Positions 16,995-25,455 of a stretch of 64,000 bases of DNA are shown piece by piece. Under the pieces are notes generated by a model that had not been told where the DNA came from, did no database searches, and was given only the letters and a program-made list of their open reading frames with translations. The stretch's first letter is position 1; every line of letters starts with the position of its first letter. The translations under genes and the position numbers were made by a program. Source of the DNA: Thioclava sediminum (GTDB lineage: Bacteria; Pseudomonadota; Alphaproteobacteria; Rhodobacterales; Rhodobacteraceae); contig NZ_MPZV01000001.1 of assembly GCF_002020355.1 (NCBI RefSeq), positions 558,001 through 622,000 on the forward strand, in the 5' to 3' direction.

Positions 16995-17843
16995 TTACGT
17001 CCGGGCCCGTTGCGACGGGTGCCAGAAAGTCACCAGCTTCTCGATCAGGGCGACAAGCCCATAGAAGCCCGAGCCCGCGAGGGCCGCAACGGTAATTTCC
17101 GACCACACGAGCGGCAGATCAAGCTGCCCCACCGCGGTCGAGATGCGAAAGCCCATTCCTTTCGTCGGGCTGCCGAAAAATTCGGCAACGATCGCACCGA
17201 TCAAAGCCAGTGTCGTCGCGATCTTCAACCCATTGAAGAGAAACGGCATCGCCGCTGGCAGGCGCATCTTGAAAAGCCCCTGCCAATAGCTTGCGGAATA
17301 GGTCGCCATCAGGTCGCGCTGAAGCGCATTCGTGGCCGCCAGACCCGCCACCATGTTCACGAGAACGGGGAAGAAGACCATGACCACGACGACCGCCGCT
17401 TTCGACTGCCAGTCGAAGCCGAACCACATCACGAGGATCGGCGCGATCCCGACGATCGGCAGGGCCGCGACGAAGTTCCCGATCGGCAGCAGTCCGCGTT
17501 GCAGGAAGGGCGAGCGGTCGATCAGGATCGCCACCACCACCGCCGCGCCGCAACCGATGATATAGCCCGAAAGCGCGCCTTTCAGGATCGTCTGCACGAA
17601 ATCCTCGCGCAGCACATCGGTCGAGGCCATCAGGCTCGCCGCGATCTGGCTCGGCGCGGGCAGGATCACCGGGCTGATATTCAGCCCGCGCACCAGACCT
17701 TCCCACAGAAGCAGGAGGGTGATGCCGAACAAGGCCGGGATCAGGAAACGCGCCCAACGCTCCGAGCCGTGATGCCGCGCAAGCCAGGTATTGAGGGCCC
17801 AGGCCGCCAGCCAGAAGACGATTGCGAAAATAAGCCAGCTCAT
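16995..17843 (-). CDS. ABC transporter permease (NitT/TauT/SsuC type)
   Basis: A 282-residue, six-helix inner-membrane protein with the coupling loop LMATYSASYWQGLFKMRLPA. It overlaps the upstream permease gene by 4 bases (ATGA), so the two probably form a heterodimeric channel for the NMT1-type binding protein. Inferred substrate: pyrimidine or a degradation intermediate. Confidence 0.9.
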   Translation of the reverse strand: MSWLIFAIVFWLAAWALNTWLARHHGSERWARFLIPALFGITLLLLWEGLVRGLNISPVILPAPSQIAASLMASTDVLREDFVQTILKGALSGYIIGCGAAVVVAILIDRSPFLQRGLLPIGNFVAALPIVGIAPILVMWFGFDWQSKAAVVVVMVFFPVLVNMVAGLAATNALQRDLMATYSASYWQGLFKMRLPAAMPFLFNGLKIATTLALIGAIVAEFFGSPTKGMGFRISTAVGQLDLPLVWSEITVAALAGSGFYGLVALIEKLVTFWHPSQRART

Positions 17844-18703
17844 TGCACCATCCCCATCCGCTTGAGCGTGATTTGTTCGATGATGCCGACCACCACCACG
17901 AGGATCGCCGCGAGCGCCGCCGCTGCGAACAGAGCGGACCAGATCTGCACCGTCTGCCCGTAATAGCTGCCCGACAGAAGCCGCGCGCCAAGCCCGCGGG
18001 TCGCGCCCGCCGGCAGTTCGGCCACAATGGTACCGACGAGGCTAGCCGCCACCCCCACTTTCAGCGAGGCGAAGAGATACGGCATCGACGACGGCAGCCG
18101 CAGCTTCCAGAAGGTCGCGCCCTGGCTCGCATTATAGGTCTTCAGCAGATCGAGCTGCATGTGATCGGGCGCGCGCAGCCCCTTCACCATCCCGACGAGC
18201 ACGGGGAAGAAGCTCAGGTATGCCGCGATGATCGCCTTGGGCAGCAGCCCGGTGATCCCGAGGCTCGCCAGCACCACGATCACCATCGGTGCGATGGCGA
18301 GGATCGGGATCGTCTGGCTCGCGATCGCCCAGGGCATCACGCTCAGGTCCATCGCCCGGCTATGGGTGATCCCCACCGCCAGCAGAATGCCCAGACCGGT
18401 GCCCAGCGCGAAGCCCGCAAGCGTCGCAGACAGCGTGATCCAGCCGTGGAAGACAAGGCTGCGCTTGGAGGTGACCTTCTGCCCGGCCACACCTTCCCAA
18501 AGCCCGACAGCCACCTGATGCGGCGCGGGCAGGACTGGGCGTTTCTGGGTCAGCGTGTCGGTGACAAGCTCGGAGAACGTGACCTCTTCACCGGCGCGTG
18601 CGGCCTGATCGTAGGTCCATTGCGAGTTCATCCAGACGGTGGCTGCGTACCAAAGCAGCAGGATCGCGGCCAGAACCGTCAGAACGGGAGCGATCATTTT
18701 CAT
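17840..18703 (-). CDS. ABC transporter permease (NitT/TauT/SsuC type)
   Basis: 287 residues. An N-terminal helix and a short periplasmic stretch lead into the permease core with coupling loop LKTYNASQGATFWKLRLPSS. The start ATG follows GGGGAGGG. It pairs with the overlapping downstream permease gene; both lie between the ATPase and binding-protein genes. Confidence 0.9.
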   Translation of the reverse strand: MKMIAPVLTVLAAILLLWYAATVWMNSQWTYDQAARAGEEVTFSELVTDTLTQKRPVLPAPHQVAVGLWEGVAGQKVTSKRSLVFHGWITLSATLAGFALGTGLGILLAVGITHSRAMDLSVMPWAIASQTIPILAIAPMVIVVLASLGITGLLPKAIIAAYLSFFPVLVGMVKGLRAPDHMQLDLLKTYNASQGATFWKLRLPSSMPYLFASLKVGVAASLVGTIVAELPAGATRGLGARLLSGSYYGQTVQIWSALFAAAALAAILVVVVGIIEQITLKRMGMVQ

Positions 18704-18796
18704 CAGACCGCCCTCCCCTTCGGCTTGGCCGAACGCGCTTTTGGCGAGGCCCAGAGCGGCGCGCAGGCCCGCCCGGTCCGGGTTTCGGTCATGCGG

Positions 18797-19585
18797 TCAT
18801 TCATCATAGGCATGCCCCGCCCGAAGCCCCTCGCGCACCCGATGCGCGATCTGCAGGAATTCCTCGCTGTCGCGGATGTCGAGCGGGCGCGGCCCTTTCG
18901 GCAACGTGCTCTCGATAACCTCGTGGATGCGACCCGGCCGGGGCGACATCACCACGATCTTGGTCGACAGATAGACCGCTTCCGGGATCGAGTGGGTCAC
19001 GAAGCCGATCGTCTTGTTGGTGGCCGACCAGAGCTTGAGAAGCTCTTCGTTGAGCTTGTCGCGCACGATCTCGTCGAGCGCGCCGAAGGGCTCGTCCATC
19101 AGCAGGATCTCGGCGTCGAAAGCCAGCGCCCGCGCGATCGAGGCGCGCTGCTGCATGCCGCCTGAAAGCTGCCACGGAAACTTCTTCCCGAAGCCTTCGA
19201 GGTCGACCAGCGAGAGCACTTTTTCAACACGCTCTTCCTGCTGCGCCTTGGAATAGCCCATGATTTCCAGCGGAAGTTTCACATTTCCCGCAATCGTGCG
19301 CCAAGGGTAAAGACCAGCCGCCTGAAACACATAGCCGTAGCTGCGCGCCTTGCGGGCTTCTTCCGGCGAGATGCCGTTCACGGTCAGCGAGCCGCCCGTG
19401 GGCGTCTCCAGTGCCGCGATGCAGCGCAGGAAGGTCGTCTTGCCGCAGCCCGACGGGCCGATGAAGCTCACGAATTCGCCCTTCTCGATATCGAGATCGA
19501 TATCTTTCAGCGCGTGAACCGAACCGTCCCCCGTCTGGAAAGTCAGATTGAGCCCGCGGGCCTGAATTACCGGTGCTGCCGTCAT
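18797..19585 (-). CDS. ABC transporter ATP-binding protein (NitT/TauT type)
   Basis: 262 residues from the ATG at 19585, behind GTGGAGG. It has Walker A GPSGCGKT, signature LSGGMQQRASIARAL, Walker B ILLMDEPFGALDE and the switch His (FVTHSI). It energises the two downstream permeases. Its start overlaps the VOC gene's stop by 4 bases, placing it within the dihydropyrimidinase operon. Confidence 0.95.
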   Translation of the reverse strand: MTAAPVIQARGLNLTFQTGDGSVHALKDIDLDIEKGEFVSFIGPSGCGKTTFLRCIAALETPTGGSLTVNGISPEEARKARSYGYVFQAAGLYPWRTIAGNVKLPLEIMGYSKAQQEERVEKVLSLVDLEGFGKKFPWQLSGGMQQRASIARALAFDAEILLMDEPFGALDEIVRDKLNEELLKLWSATNKTIGFVTHSIPEAVYLSTKIVVMSPRPGRIHEVIESTLPKGPRPLDIRDSEEFLQIAHRVREGLRAGHAYDE

Positions 19586-20004
19586 CCGCGCCTCCACAGG
19601 GTTTTATCCGCAATCTCGACGCTGTTGCCCGCCGGGTCGCGCAGGTAGATCGACCGCGCCCCGTTCGGCCAATAGAAGTCGGCCTCAATCTCCACGTTGT
19701 TGTCCCTCAAATGTCGTTCCCATTCGTTGAGTTGTTCCGCGTCCGCCGCGAGGCATACATGCCCCGGTCCGACCGCGCCATGCGGTGGAACCGGCAGCGC
19801 CGCCTCCGGATCGGGTGGCTGCTGCGTGGCCTGAGCGATGAAGGTCAGGATCACGCTGTCGCCACAGCGGAAAAAGACATGCCGCCCGTCGCGACGGGTT
19901 AGCCGCTCGAGCCCCAGCAGCCCGCCGTAGAAGGCTTCGGTCGCGTCGAGATCCTCGACATAGACCGCAGCCTCCAAAACGCCGGAACTGACCGGGGCCG
20001 CCAT
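19582..20004 (-). CDS. VOC-family protein in the pyrimidine operon
   Basis: A 140-residue glyoxalase/dioxygenase-fold protein (AAVYVEDLDATEAFYGGLLGL; GPGHVCLAA; YLRDPAGNSVEIAD). His and Glu in these motifs could bind a divalent metal. It is sandwiched between dihydropyrimidinase (7 bases away) and the ABC ATPase (4-base overlap). No VOC enzyme is a standard step of reductive pyrimidine breakdown, so its substrate is unknown; detoxification of an aldehyde or an isomerase role is possible. Confidence 0.85.
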   Translation of the reverse strand: MAAPVSSGVLEAAVYVEDLDATEAFYGGLLGLERLTRRDGRHVFFRCGDSVILTFIAQATQQPPDPEAALPVPPHGAVGPGHVCLAADAEQLNEWERHLRDNNVEIEADFYWPNGARSIYLRDPAGNSVEIADKTLWRRG

Positions 20005-20010
20005 TGCGCT

Positions 20011-21462
20011 TTATACCCCGGTCGCCGGGATACCGCTGCGTTCGACCGGACGCGGCGCGGTGAGCTCTTTCCAGGTGGACAGAGCCTTGGTCACCGGCAT
20101 GCCCGGATCGCGGGCGACGAATTCGCCGTGGCCCTCGGGCGTCTGGATCTTGCCATCGGCCCAGGCAACGACACCGCGGCTGAGAGTGTAGCGCGGCAGG
20201 CCCTTGACCTCTTTGCCCTCGAACACGTTGTAATCGATGGCAGATTGCTGGGTCTTGGCCGAGATCGTCTTGGTCGCTTCCGGGTCCCAGACCACGAGAT
20301 CGGCATCCGCACCGACCAGAACCGCGCCCTTCTTCGGATAGACGTTGAGGATCTTCGCGATGTTGGTCGAGGTCACCGCCACAAATTCGTTCATCGTGAT
20401 CCGGCCGGTCTCGACCCCATAGGTCCAGAGCATCGGCATCCGGTCTTCCAGACCGCCGGTGCCGTTCGGGATCTTGGTGAAATCGCCCACGCCATAGCGC
20501 TTCTGTTCGGTCGAGAAGGCGCAGTGATCGGTCGCGACGACCGAGAGAGAGCCCGAGGCGAGACCGGCCCAGAGGCTGTCCTGATGCTGCTTGTTGCGGA
20601 AGGGCGGCGACATCACGCGACGTGCGGCGTGGTCCCAATCCTTGTCGAAATACTCGGACTCATCGAGCGTGAGGTGCTGGATCAGCGGCTCGCCCCAGAC
20701 GCGCTTGCCCTGCATCTTGGCGCGGCGGATCGCTTCGTGGCTTTCCTCGCAGGAGGTGTGCACGACATAAAGCGGCACGCCCGCCATATCGGCGATCATG
20801 ATCGCGCGGTTGGTAGCCTCGCCCTCGACCTGCGGCGGGCGCGAATAAGCGTGTCCCTCGGGGCCATTATTGCCATCGGCCAGCAGCTTCGCCGACAGCT
20901 CCGCGACGACATCGCCATTCTCGGCATGGACCAGCGGGATCGCGCCCAGCTCGGCGCAGCGCTTGAAGCTCGAATAGAGCTCGTCATCGTTCACCATCAG
21001 CGCGCCCTTATAGGCCATGAAGTGCTTAAAGGTGTTGATGCCTCGCTCGGTCACTTGCTTCATCTCGTTGAAGACCTGCTCGCTCCACCAGGTGATCGCC
21101 ATGTGGAAAGAATAGTCGCAATGCGCGCGGGTCGATTTGTTGTCCCAGCGCTTGAGCGCTTCCAGCAGGCCCTCGCCCGGCGCAGGCAGCGCGAAATCGA
21201 CGACCATCGTGGTGCCGCCGGCCAGCGCGGCACGGGTGCCGGATTCGAAATCGTCGCTGGAATAGGTGCCCATGAAGGGCATCTCCAGGTGGGTATGCGG
21301 ATCGATCCCGCCCGGCATCACGTAGCAGCCGGTCGCGTCGATCTCTTCATCGCCTTTCAGGTTCGGGCCGATCTCGATGATCTTCCCGCTGTCGATCAGC
21401 ACATCCGCCTTGTAGGTCAGATCCGCGGTGACGATGGTTCCGTTCTTGATGACTTTGGTCAT
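20011..21462 (-). CDS. hydA: Dihydropyrimidinase
   Basis: A 483-residue cyclic amidohydrolase. It has the metal ligands H56/H58 in DPHTHLE, the carboxylated Lys candidate K152 in FMAYKG, and downstream VVHTSCEES and ATDHCAF motifs supplying His and Asp ligands. It opens the ring of dihydrouracil or dihydrothymine to the N-carbamoyl beta-amino acid. The start follows GGGAGG. It lies directly behind the N-carbamoyl amidohydrolase gene; the next genes are VOC and ABC transport. Confidence 0.95.
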   Translation of the reverse strand: MTKVIKNGTIVTADLTYKADVLIDSGKIIEIGPNLKGDEEIDATGCYVMPGGIDPHTHLEMPFMGTYSSDDFESGTRAALAGGTTMVVDFALPAPGEGLLEALKRWDNKSTRAHCDYSFHMAITWWSEQVFNEMKQVTERGINTFKHFMAYKGALMVNDDELYSSFKRCAELGAIPLVHAENGDVVAELSAKLLADGNNGPEGHAYSRPPQVEGEATNRAIMIADMAGVPLYVVHTSCEESHEAIRRAKMQGKRVWGEPLIQHLTLDESEYFDKDWDHAARRVMSPPFRNKQHQDSLWAGLASGSLSVVATDHCAFSTEQKRYGVGDFTKIPNGTGGLEDRMPMLWTYGVETGRITMNEFVAVTSTNIAKILNVYPKKGAVLVGADADLVVWDPEATKTISAKTQQSAIDYNVFEGKEVKGLPRYTLSRGVVAWADGKIQTPEGHGEFVARDPGMPVTKALSTWKELTAPRPVERSGIPATGV

Positions 21463-21520
21463 TGTTTACCTCCCACGAAGGTCTTCCGCCTTCGATTTGG
21501 TTCAAATATCCCGGGGGTGA

Positions 21521-21552
21521 GGCGCTTAGCGCCGAGGGGGCAGCGCCCCCTC
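21521..21552. repeat. Tandem hairpins between the amidohydrolase and dihydropyrimidinase genes
   Basis: Two adjacent perfect inverted repeats occur: GGCGC-TTA-GCGCC (21521-21533) and GAGGGGGC-AGC-GCCCCCTC (21534-21552). There is no T-run on either strand. In the middle of an operon, such hairpins may stabilise the upstream mRNA end or be a dispersed intergenic repeat of this lineage. Confidence 0.6.
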
Positions 21553-21563
21553 CTCCGCCCGTA

Positions 21564-22814
21564 TCAGCTTACGATTTCCGCGGTTTCCAGCACGGCGTGG
21601 AACAGCACATCGGCGCCCGCGCCTGCCCAGTCCTTGGAAATATCCTCGGCCTCGTTATGGCTCAGCCCGTCGACGCAGGGGCACATCACCATCGCCGTCG
21701 GCGCAACCGCGTTGATCCAGCAGGCATCGTGGCCCGCGCCCGAGATGATGTCGCGATGCGAATAGCCCAGACGCTCGGCGGCGCTGCGCACGGCGCTCAC
21801 GCAGGTCGGATCGAAGGTGACCGGGTCGAAGCCGCCAGTCTTCTCGAACTCCACCTCAAGGCCCATCTCGTCGCAGATCTTCTTCGCTCCCTCGCGCAGT
21901 CGTTTTTCCATATCCTCGATCACGCTCAGATCGGGCGAGCGGAAATCGACGGTGAACACGGCTTTGCCGGGGATCACGTTACGCGAATTCGGGTAGATGT
22001 CGATATGGCCAGCCGCGCCCACCGCATGGGGCTTGTGCGACCAGGCGATCTCGTCGACCAGTTCCAGCACGCGCGCCATGCCGAGACCCGCATTCTTGCG
22101 CATCGGCATCGGGGTGGAGCCGGTATGCGCATCCTTGCCGGTGATCGTCACCTGGGTCCAGCTGAGGCCCTGCCCGTGGGTGACGACGCCGATATCCTTG
22201 CCTTCGGCTTCGAGGATCGGGCCCTGCTCGATATGCAACTCGAACATCGCATGCATCTTGCGCGCACCGACCTCTTCGTCGCCGACCCAGCCGACACGCT
22301 TCAGCTCGTCGCCGAACTTCTTGCCTTCCGCATCTTCGCGATCGTAGGCCCAGTCCTGCGTGTGGATACCCGCGAACACACCCGAGGCCAGCATCGCCGG
22401 GGCGAAGCGCGTGCCCTCTTCGTTGGTCCAATTGGTCACGACGATCGGGTGCTTGGTCTTGATGCCGAGATCGTTCATCGAGCGCACCGCCTCCAGCGCG
22501 CCGAGCACACCGAGGACACCGTCGTATTTGCCGCCCGTGGGCTGCGTGTCGAGGTGGCTGCCCATATAGACCGGCAGCGCATCGGGGTCTTCGCCCGCGC
22601 GGGTCGCGAACATGTTGCCCATCGTGTCGACGCCCATCGTCATGCCGGCGTCTTCGCACCATTTCTGGAACAGCGCGCGGCCTTCGGCATCCGCATCGGT
22701 GAGGGTCTGGCGATTATTGCCCCCGGCGACGCCGGGACCGATCTTGGCCATCTCCATGAGACTGTCCCAAAGGCGATCGGGATTGATGCGGAGGTTTTCT
22801 CCGGGTGCTGACAT
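21564..22814 (-). CDS. Zn-dependent N-carbamoyl-amino-acid amidohydrolase (beta-ureidopropionase type)
   Basis: 416 residues from MSAPGENL, where GGGAG precedes the ATG; upstream in-frame codons run into the operator. It is an M20-family amidohydrolase with the metal motifs GSHLDTQPTGGKYDG, TNEEGTRF, FELHIEQGP and GAGHDA. It hydrolyses N-carbamoyl-beta-alanine or its methyl form to beta-amino acid, CO2 and ammonia. Allantoate amidohydrolases are close relatives, but the neighbouring dihydropyrimidinase favours the pyrimidine role. It is the first gene of the operon. Confidence 0.9.
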   Translation of the reverse strand: MSAPGENLRINPDRLWDSLMEMAKIGPGVAGGNNRQTLTDADAEGRALFQKWCEDAGMTMGVDTMGNMFATRAGEDPDALPVYMGSHLDTQPTGGKYDGVLGVLGALEAVRSMNDLGIKTKHPIVVTNWTNEEGTRFAPAMLASGVFAGIHTQDWAYDREDAEGKKFGDELKRVGWVGDEEVGARKMHAMFELHIEQGPILEAEGKDIGVVTHGQGLSWTQVTITGKDAHTGSTPMPMRKNAGLGMARVLELVDEIAWSHKPHAVGAAGHIDIYPNSRNVIPGKAVFTVDFRSPDLSVIEDMEKRLREGAKKICDEMGLEVEFEKTGGFDPVTFDPTCVSAVRSAAERLGYSHRDIISGAGHDACWINAVAPTAMVMCPCVDGLSHNEAEDISKDWAGAGADVLFHAVLETAEIVS

Positions 22815-22871
22815 TTCATAACTCCCTGTCGGCTGCGTGGGGGTTATCCCCTCTTGCGACGAATCTTTTTC

Positions 22872-22885
22872 TGACCGTATGGTCA
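22872..22885. promoter_or_regulatory. TetR-type operator TGACC-N4-GGTCA (site 1)
   Basis: TGACCGTATGGTCA is a palindrome with 5-base arms, 57 bases upstream of the amidohydrolase start in the divergent region shared with a tetR gene. It resembles the RutR operator (TTGACCA-N2-TGGTCAA). Confidence 0.75.
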
Positions 22886-22904
22886 GGTTGAGTGGGCCAC
22901 GGTC

Positions 22905-22918
22905 TGACCATTCGGTCA
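22905..22918. promoter_or_regulatory. TetR-type operator TGACC-N4-GGTCA (site 2)
   Basis: TGACCATTCGGTCA has the same arms as site 1, 33 bases away centre to centre (about three helical turns), and lies 23 bases upstream of the tetR start. It likely gives both repression of the pyd operon and autoregulation. Confidence 0.75.
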
Positions 22919-22941
22919 ACAAAAATCAGGACGTATTTTGA

Positions 22942-23604
22942 ATGAAAGATAATGAGAGCGGCAAGCGCACAAAAAATGGGCAAGCCAGCCGGGGAAGCCG
23001 TGCCGAGGCGCGGCGCGCCACCGAGGAATCGATCCTGAAAGCCGCCGAGAGGGTCTTCGCGGAGGCCGGATTCGGCGGTGCCACGATGCAGCTGATCGCG
23101 GATGTGGCCGGGCTCCCGAAAGCCAATCTCCATTACTATTTCGAGACGAAAGAGTCGCTCTATCGCCGGGTCGTGGAGCGTATCTTCAACATCTGGCTGG
23201 AAGCGGCGGATGTGTTCGACGAGGCCAGCGGACCGGCCGAGGGCATAGGTGCCTATATCGACGCCAAAATGGAGATTTCGCGCAATCACCCGAACGGCTC
23301 GAAGGTCTGGGCGTCAGAGGTGATGCATGGCGCGCCGGTGATTCAGGATTATCTGGAGACGACGCTGCGCGACTGGACCGAGGGCCGCGCGGTGATCATC
23401 AGGCGCTGGATCGCGGAAGGCAAAATGGCCGAGGTCGACCCGCATCACCTGCTCTACATGCTCTGGGCCACCACCCAGCACTACGCCGATTTCTCGCATC
23501 AGATCGAGACGCTGAACGGCGGCGCGCCGCTGAGCGACGCTCAGTGGGAAGAGGCGAAGACCTGCGTGAAAAGCATCGTGCTGCGCGGCATCGGCGTGAG
23601 CTGA
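22942..23604 (+). CDS. TetR/RutR-family regulator, first copy
   Basis: 220 residues. The helix-turn-helix lies at about residues 28-75 (GGATMQLIADVAGLPKANLHYYF). The C-terminal domain has the RutR-like ANEV/ASEVMHGAP and HYADFSHQIE motifs that line the pyrimidine-binding pocket in RutR relatives. It is divergent from the amidohydrolase-dihydropyrimidinase operon across two palindromes. It probably senses uracil/thymine or a breakdown product. Confidence 0.9.
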   Translation: MKDNESGKRTKNGQASRGSRAEARRATEESILKAAERVFAEAGFGGATMQLIADVAGLPKANLHYYFETKESLYRRVVERIFNIWLEAADVFDEASGPAEGIGAYIDAKMEISRNHPNGSKVWASEVMHGAPVIQDYLETTLRDWTEGRAVIIRRWIAEGKMAEVDPHHLLYMLWATTQHYADFSHQIETLNGGAPLSDAQWEEAKTCVKSIVLRGIGVS

Positions 23605-23608
23605 TTGC

Positions 23609-24460
23609 TCAATTCGCCGCTGGGTCGGCGGTGATATTCGGCGCGCCGACGGGGGCGACATCCGATTTTGCATCCGCCGCCGGGGCTTGCGAAGCCGCCT
23701 CCGATGCCTCCGACTCTTCCGGCAGCGTCTCGGTCTCGACCGGGCGCATCGGTGCCCCGGCCACGCCCGCGGGCAGATGCGTGTCGGGCAGTTTCGCGCC
23801 CAGAAGCTCCTTTCCGTCCGAGATCGGCTCGACCGGATCGGCCTCCAGGCCCACCGCCTCCGCGCCGGTATCCGAACACACGTAAATCGCACCGCCCACG
23901 ACCACCGCCGTGGCCGCGAGCGCAGGGGTCGAGGCCCCCGCCAGCACGCCAAGCCCGGCATCGCGCAGCTTCTTTTGCAGGTTTCCGGCCTGATCGGAGA
24001 CGATCATGCCGCCGATTTTCTTGCCCAGAACCTTGCTCGCCGCATCGCCCACGGCGCTTTCGGCCTCATCGCGCAGATCGCCAGCGGCCTTCGCGGTGCC
24101 CTTGATGCGCTCGCAGATGCTCTTCGACGGTTTGCGGCAGAGCCCGTAGGCGTCGCGCTCGCCCCGGTCGTAGCCCAGATAGGTCTTGGCCTCCTTGTCC
24201 CATTGCAGACAGAACGGGGCGCGGCTTTCGTCATCCATCTCGGGTGTCAGGGCGCGCAGAGTGACCAGCGCCGGGCAGGTCACCTCCCCTTTCTCGCCAA
24301 ACAGCTTCTCGCGCAGCGACCGGCTTTCCTTCAGCGCCGCGTTCTCCGCGTCATAGACGTAGGAATAGGTCTTGCCGCGAATGGAGGTCTCGCAGGGCAC
24401 CAGTTCTGCCATGGCGGGCAGCGGGCAGATCAGGGCAAGGACAAAGGTCAGGCGCAGCAT
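23609..24460 (-). CDS. Secreted or membrane-linked hypothetical protein
   Basis: 279 residues from the ATG at 24460 (GGAGACC upstream). It has a signal peptide (cleavage near AMA-ELV) and a Cys-containing periplasmic domain (residues about 20-115, with at least five Cys). A hydrophobic segment follows (about 180-195, GASTPALAATAVVVGGAIYV), then an acidic, Ala/Pro/Glu-rich tail. It is convergent with the tetR gene by 5 bases. No family is recognised. Confidence 0.7.
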   Translation of the reverse strand: MLRLTFVLALICPLPAMAELVPCETSIRGKTYSYVYDAENAALKESRSLREKLFGEKGEVTCPALVTLRALTPEMDDESRAPFCLQWDKEAKTYLGYDRGERDAYGLCRKPSKSICERIKGTAKAAGDLRDEAESAVGDAASKVLGKKIGGMIVSDQAGNLQKKLRDAGLGVLAGASTPALAATAVVVGGAIYVCSDTGAEAVGLEADPVEPISDGKELLGAKLPDTHLPAGVAGAPMRPVETETLPEESEASEAASQAPAADAKSDVAPVGAPNITADPAAN

Positions 24461-24633
24461 CGCGGGTCTCCAAGCATCATTGTGCAACATAGTCCCCGCC
24501 CCCGCCGCCACAAGGTCGCACAATTTGGCGAAACGGTGCTCGGCGGGGTTTCGCGCGGCACTGCACAGATCCTGTTTCTAGACCTGCGCACAGCATGAGT
24601 TAACTTGGTCGCAAGAGAGATAGGGAGAAAGAC

Positions 24634-25215
24634 ATGCGCAAGATGCAGGTGCAGGGCGTCCATCACATCACGCTGACCGGGGCGGACCGGCAGAGCTCGA
24701 TCGATTTCTGGGAAGGGCTGCTCGGGATGCCGTTCATCTTCGACCAACCCAATCTGGACAATGCCGATGAGGGGCATCTCTATTTCGACCCGGGCGACGG
24801 GCGGCTGATCACCGTTTTCACCAATGAGAGCCGCAAGCCCGTCCATGACCGCACGCCCACCGATCCGGGCTGCGTGCACCACCTCGCCTTCAATGTCTCG
24901 ATGGCGACGCATCGGCAGGTCGTGGCGCGGCTCGATGCACGTGGGATCGCGCATTCCGGCGTGAAGGATCGCGGCTTCATGGATTCGATCTATTTCAAGG
25001 ATCCGCTGGGGCTGCTGATCGAACTGGCGACCTACAAGTTCGAGCCGCCGCGCGGATCGTCCCATGCCGAGGTGATGATCGAGGCGCATCGCATCCGGGT
25101 CGCGCGCGGCGACAAGGCGATCGGTGAGGAGCATCTGGCCGATGCGATCGAGATGATCGTGGAGCGCTCGCAGCAATCGCTGTCCGAGGATCGCGGGGCG
25201 AAGAACCCGTATTGA
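24634..25215 (+). CDS. VOC-family protein (glyoxalase/ring-cleavage dioxygenase fold)
   Basis: 193 residues with two beta-alpha-beta-beta-beta modules: VHHITLTGADRQSSIDFWEG and CVHHLAFNVS, with LLIELATYKFEPP ending the second. The His/His/Glu set could bind Fe or another divalent metal. A GGGAGAAAGAC ribosome binding site is present. The long C-terminal extension (about 145-193) is unusual for a simple lyase. It lies between pyrimidine genes but on its own transcript; substrate unknown. Confidence 0.85.
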   Translation: MRKMQVQGVHHITLTGADRQSSIDFWEGLLGMPFIFDQPNLDNADEGHLYFDPGDGRLITVFTNESRKPVHDRTPTDPGCVHHLAFNVSMATHRQVVARLDARGIAHSGVKDRGFMDSIYFKDPLGLLIELATYKFEPPRGSSHAEVMIEAHRIRVARGDKAIGEEHLADAIEMIVERSQQSLSEDRGAKNPY

Positions 25216-25350
25216 GGAGGAGCGGCAAGTGCGGCGCCCGACCTCGGGTGGGCGCGTCGCGTCACCTGTGGCCAGGCACTTAATCTCGCAAGCCCGCAAG
25301 ACAGATATGCCCGCGACGACATCGCCAATTCGCCCTCCCGGGGGGAGGTC

Positions 25351-25382
25351 GGGCGCGGCCCGGGGCTGGTCGCCCCGCGCCC
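25351..25382. repeat. GC-rich nested hairpin in the 240-base gap after the VOC gene
   Basis: GGGCGCGG (25351-25358) pairs with CCGCGCCC (25375-25382), with CGGGGC/GCCCCG nested inside. No T-run is present. The rest of the 25216-25399 interval shows no coding pattern. Confidence 0.45.
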
Positions 25383-25399
25383 TCAAGCACCACTCAGCA

Positions 25400-25432
25400 A
25401 AAAACGGCCGCGCAATCCCTGCGCGACCGTCT
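25400..25432 (-). terminator. Rho-independent terminator of the omega-aminotransferase gene
   Basis: The minus strand reads ACGGTCGCGCA, a short loop, TGCGCGGCCGT, then TTTTTT. The stem has 11 pairs with one mismatch and lies 24 bases beyond the stop. Confidence 0.88.
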
Positions 25433-25455
25433 TGTCATCTCAGCCCGAGGCCCGT

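Noticed and set aside
24448-25386. 312-codon minus-strand frame over the VOC gene
   Set aside because: Antisense to a VOC protein with both sequence modules intact; no ribosome site or recognisable motif.
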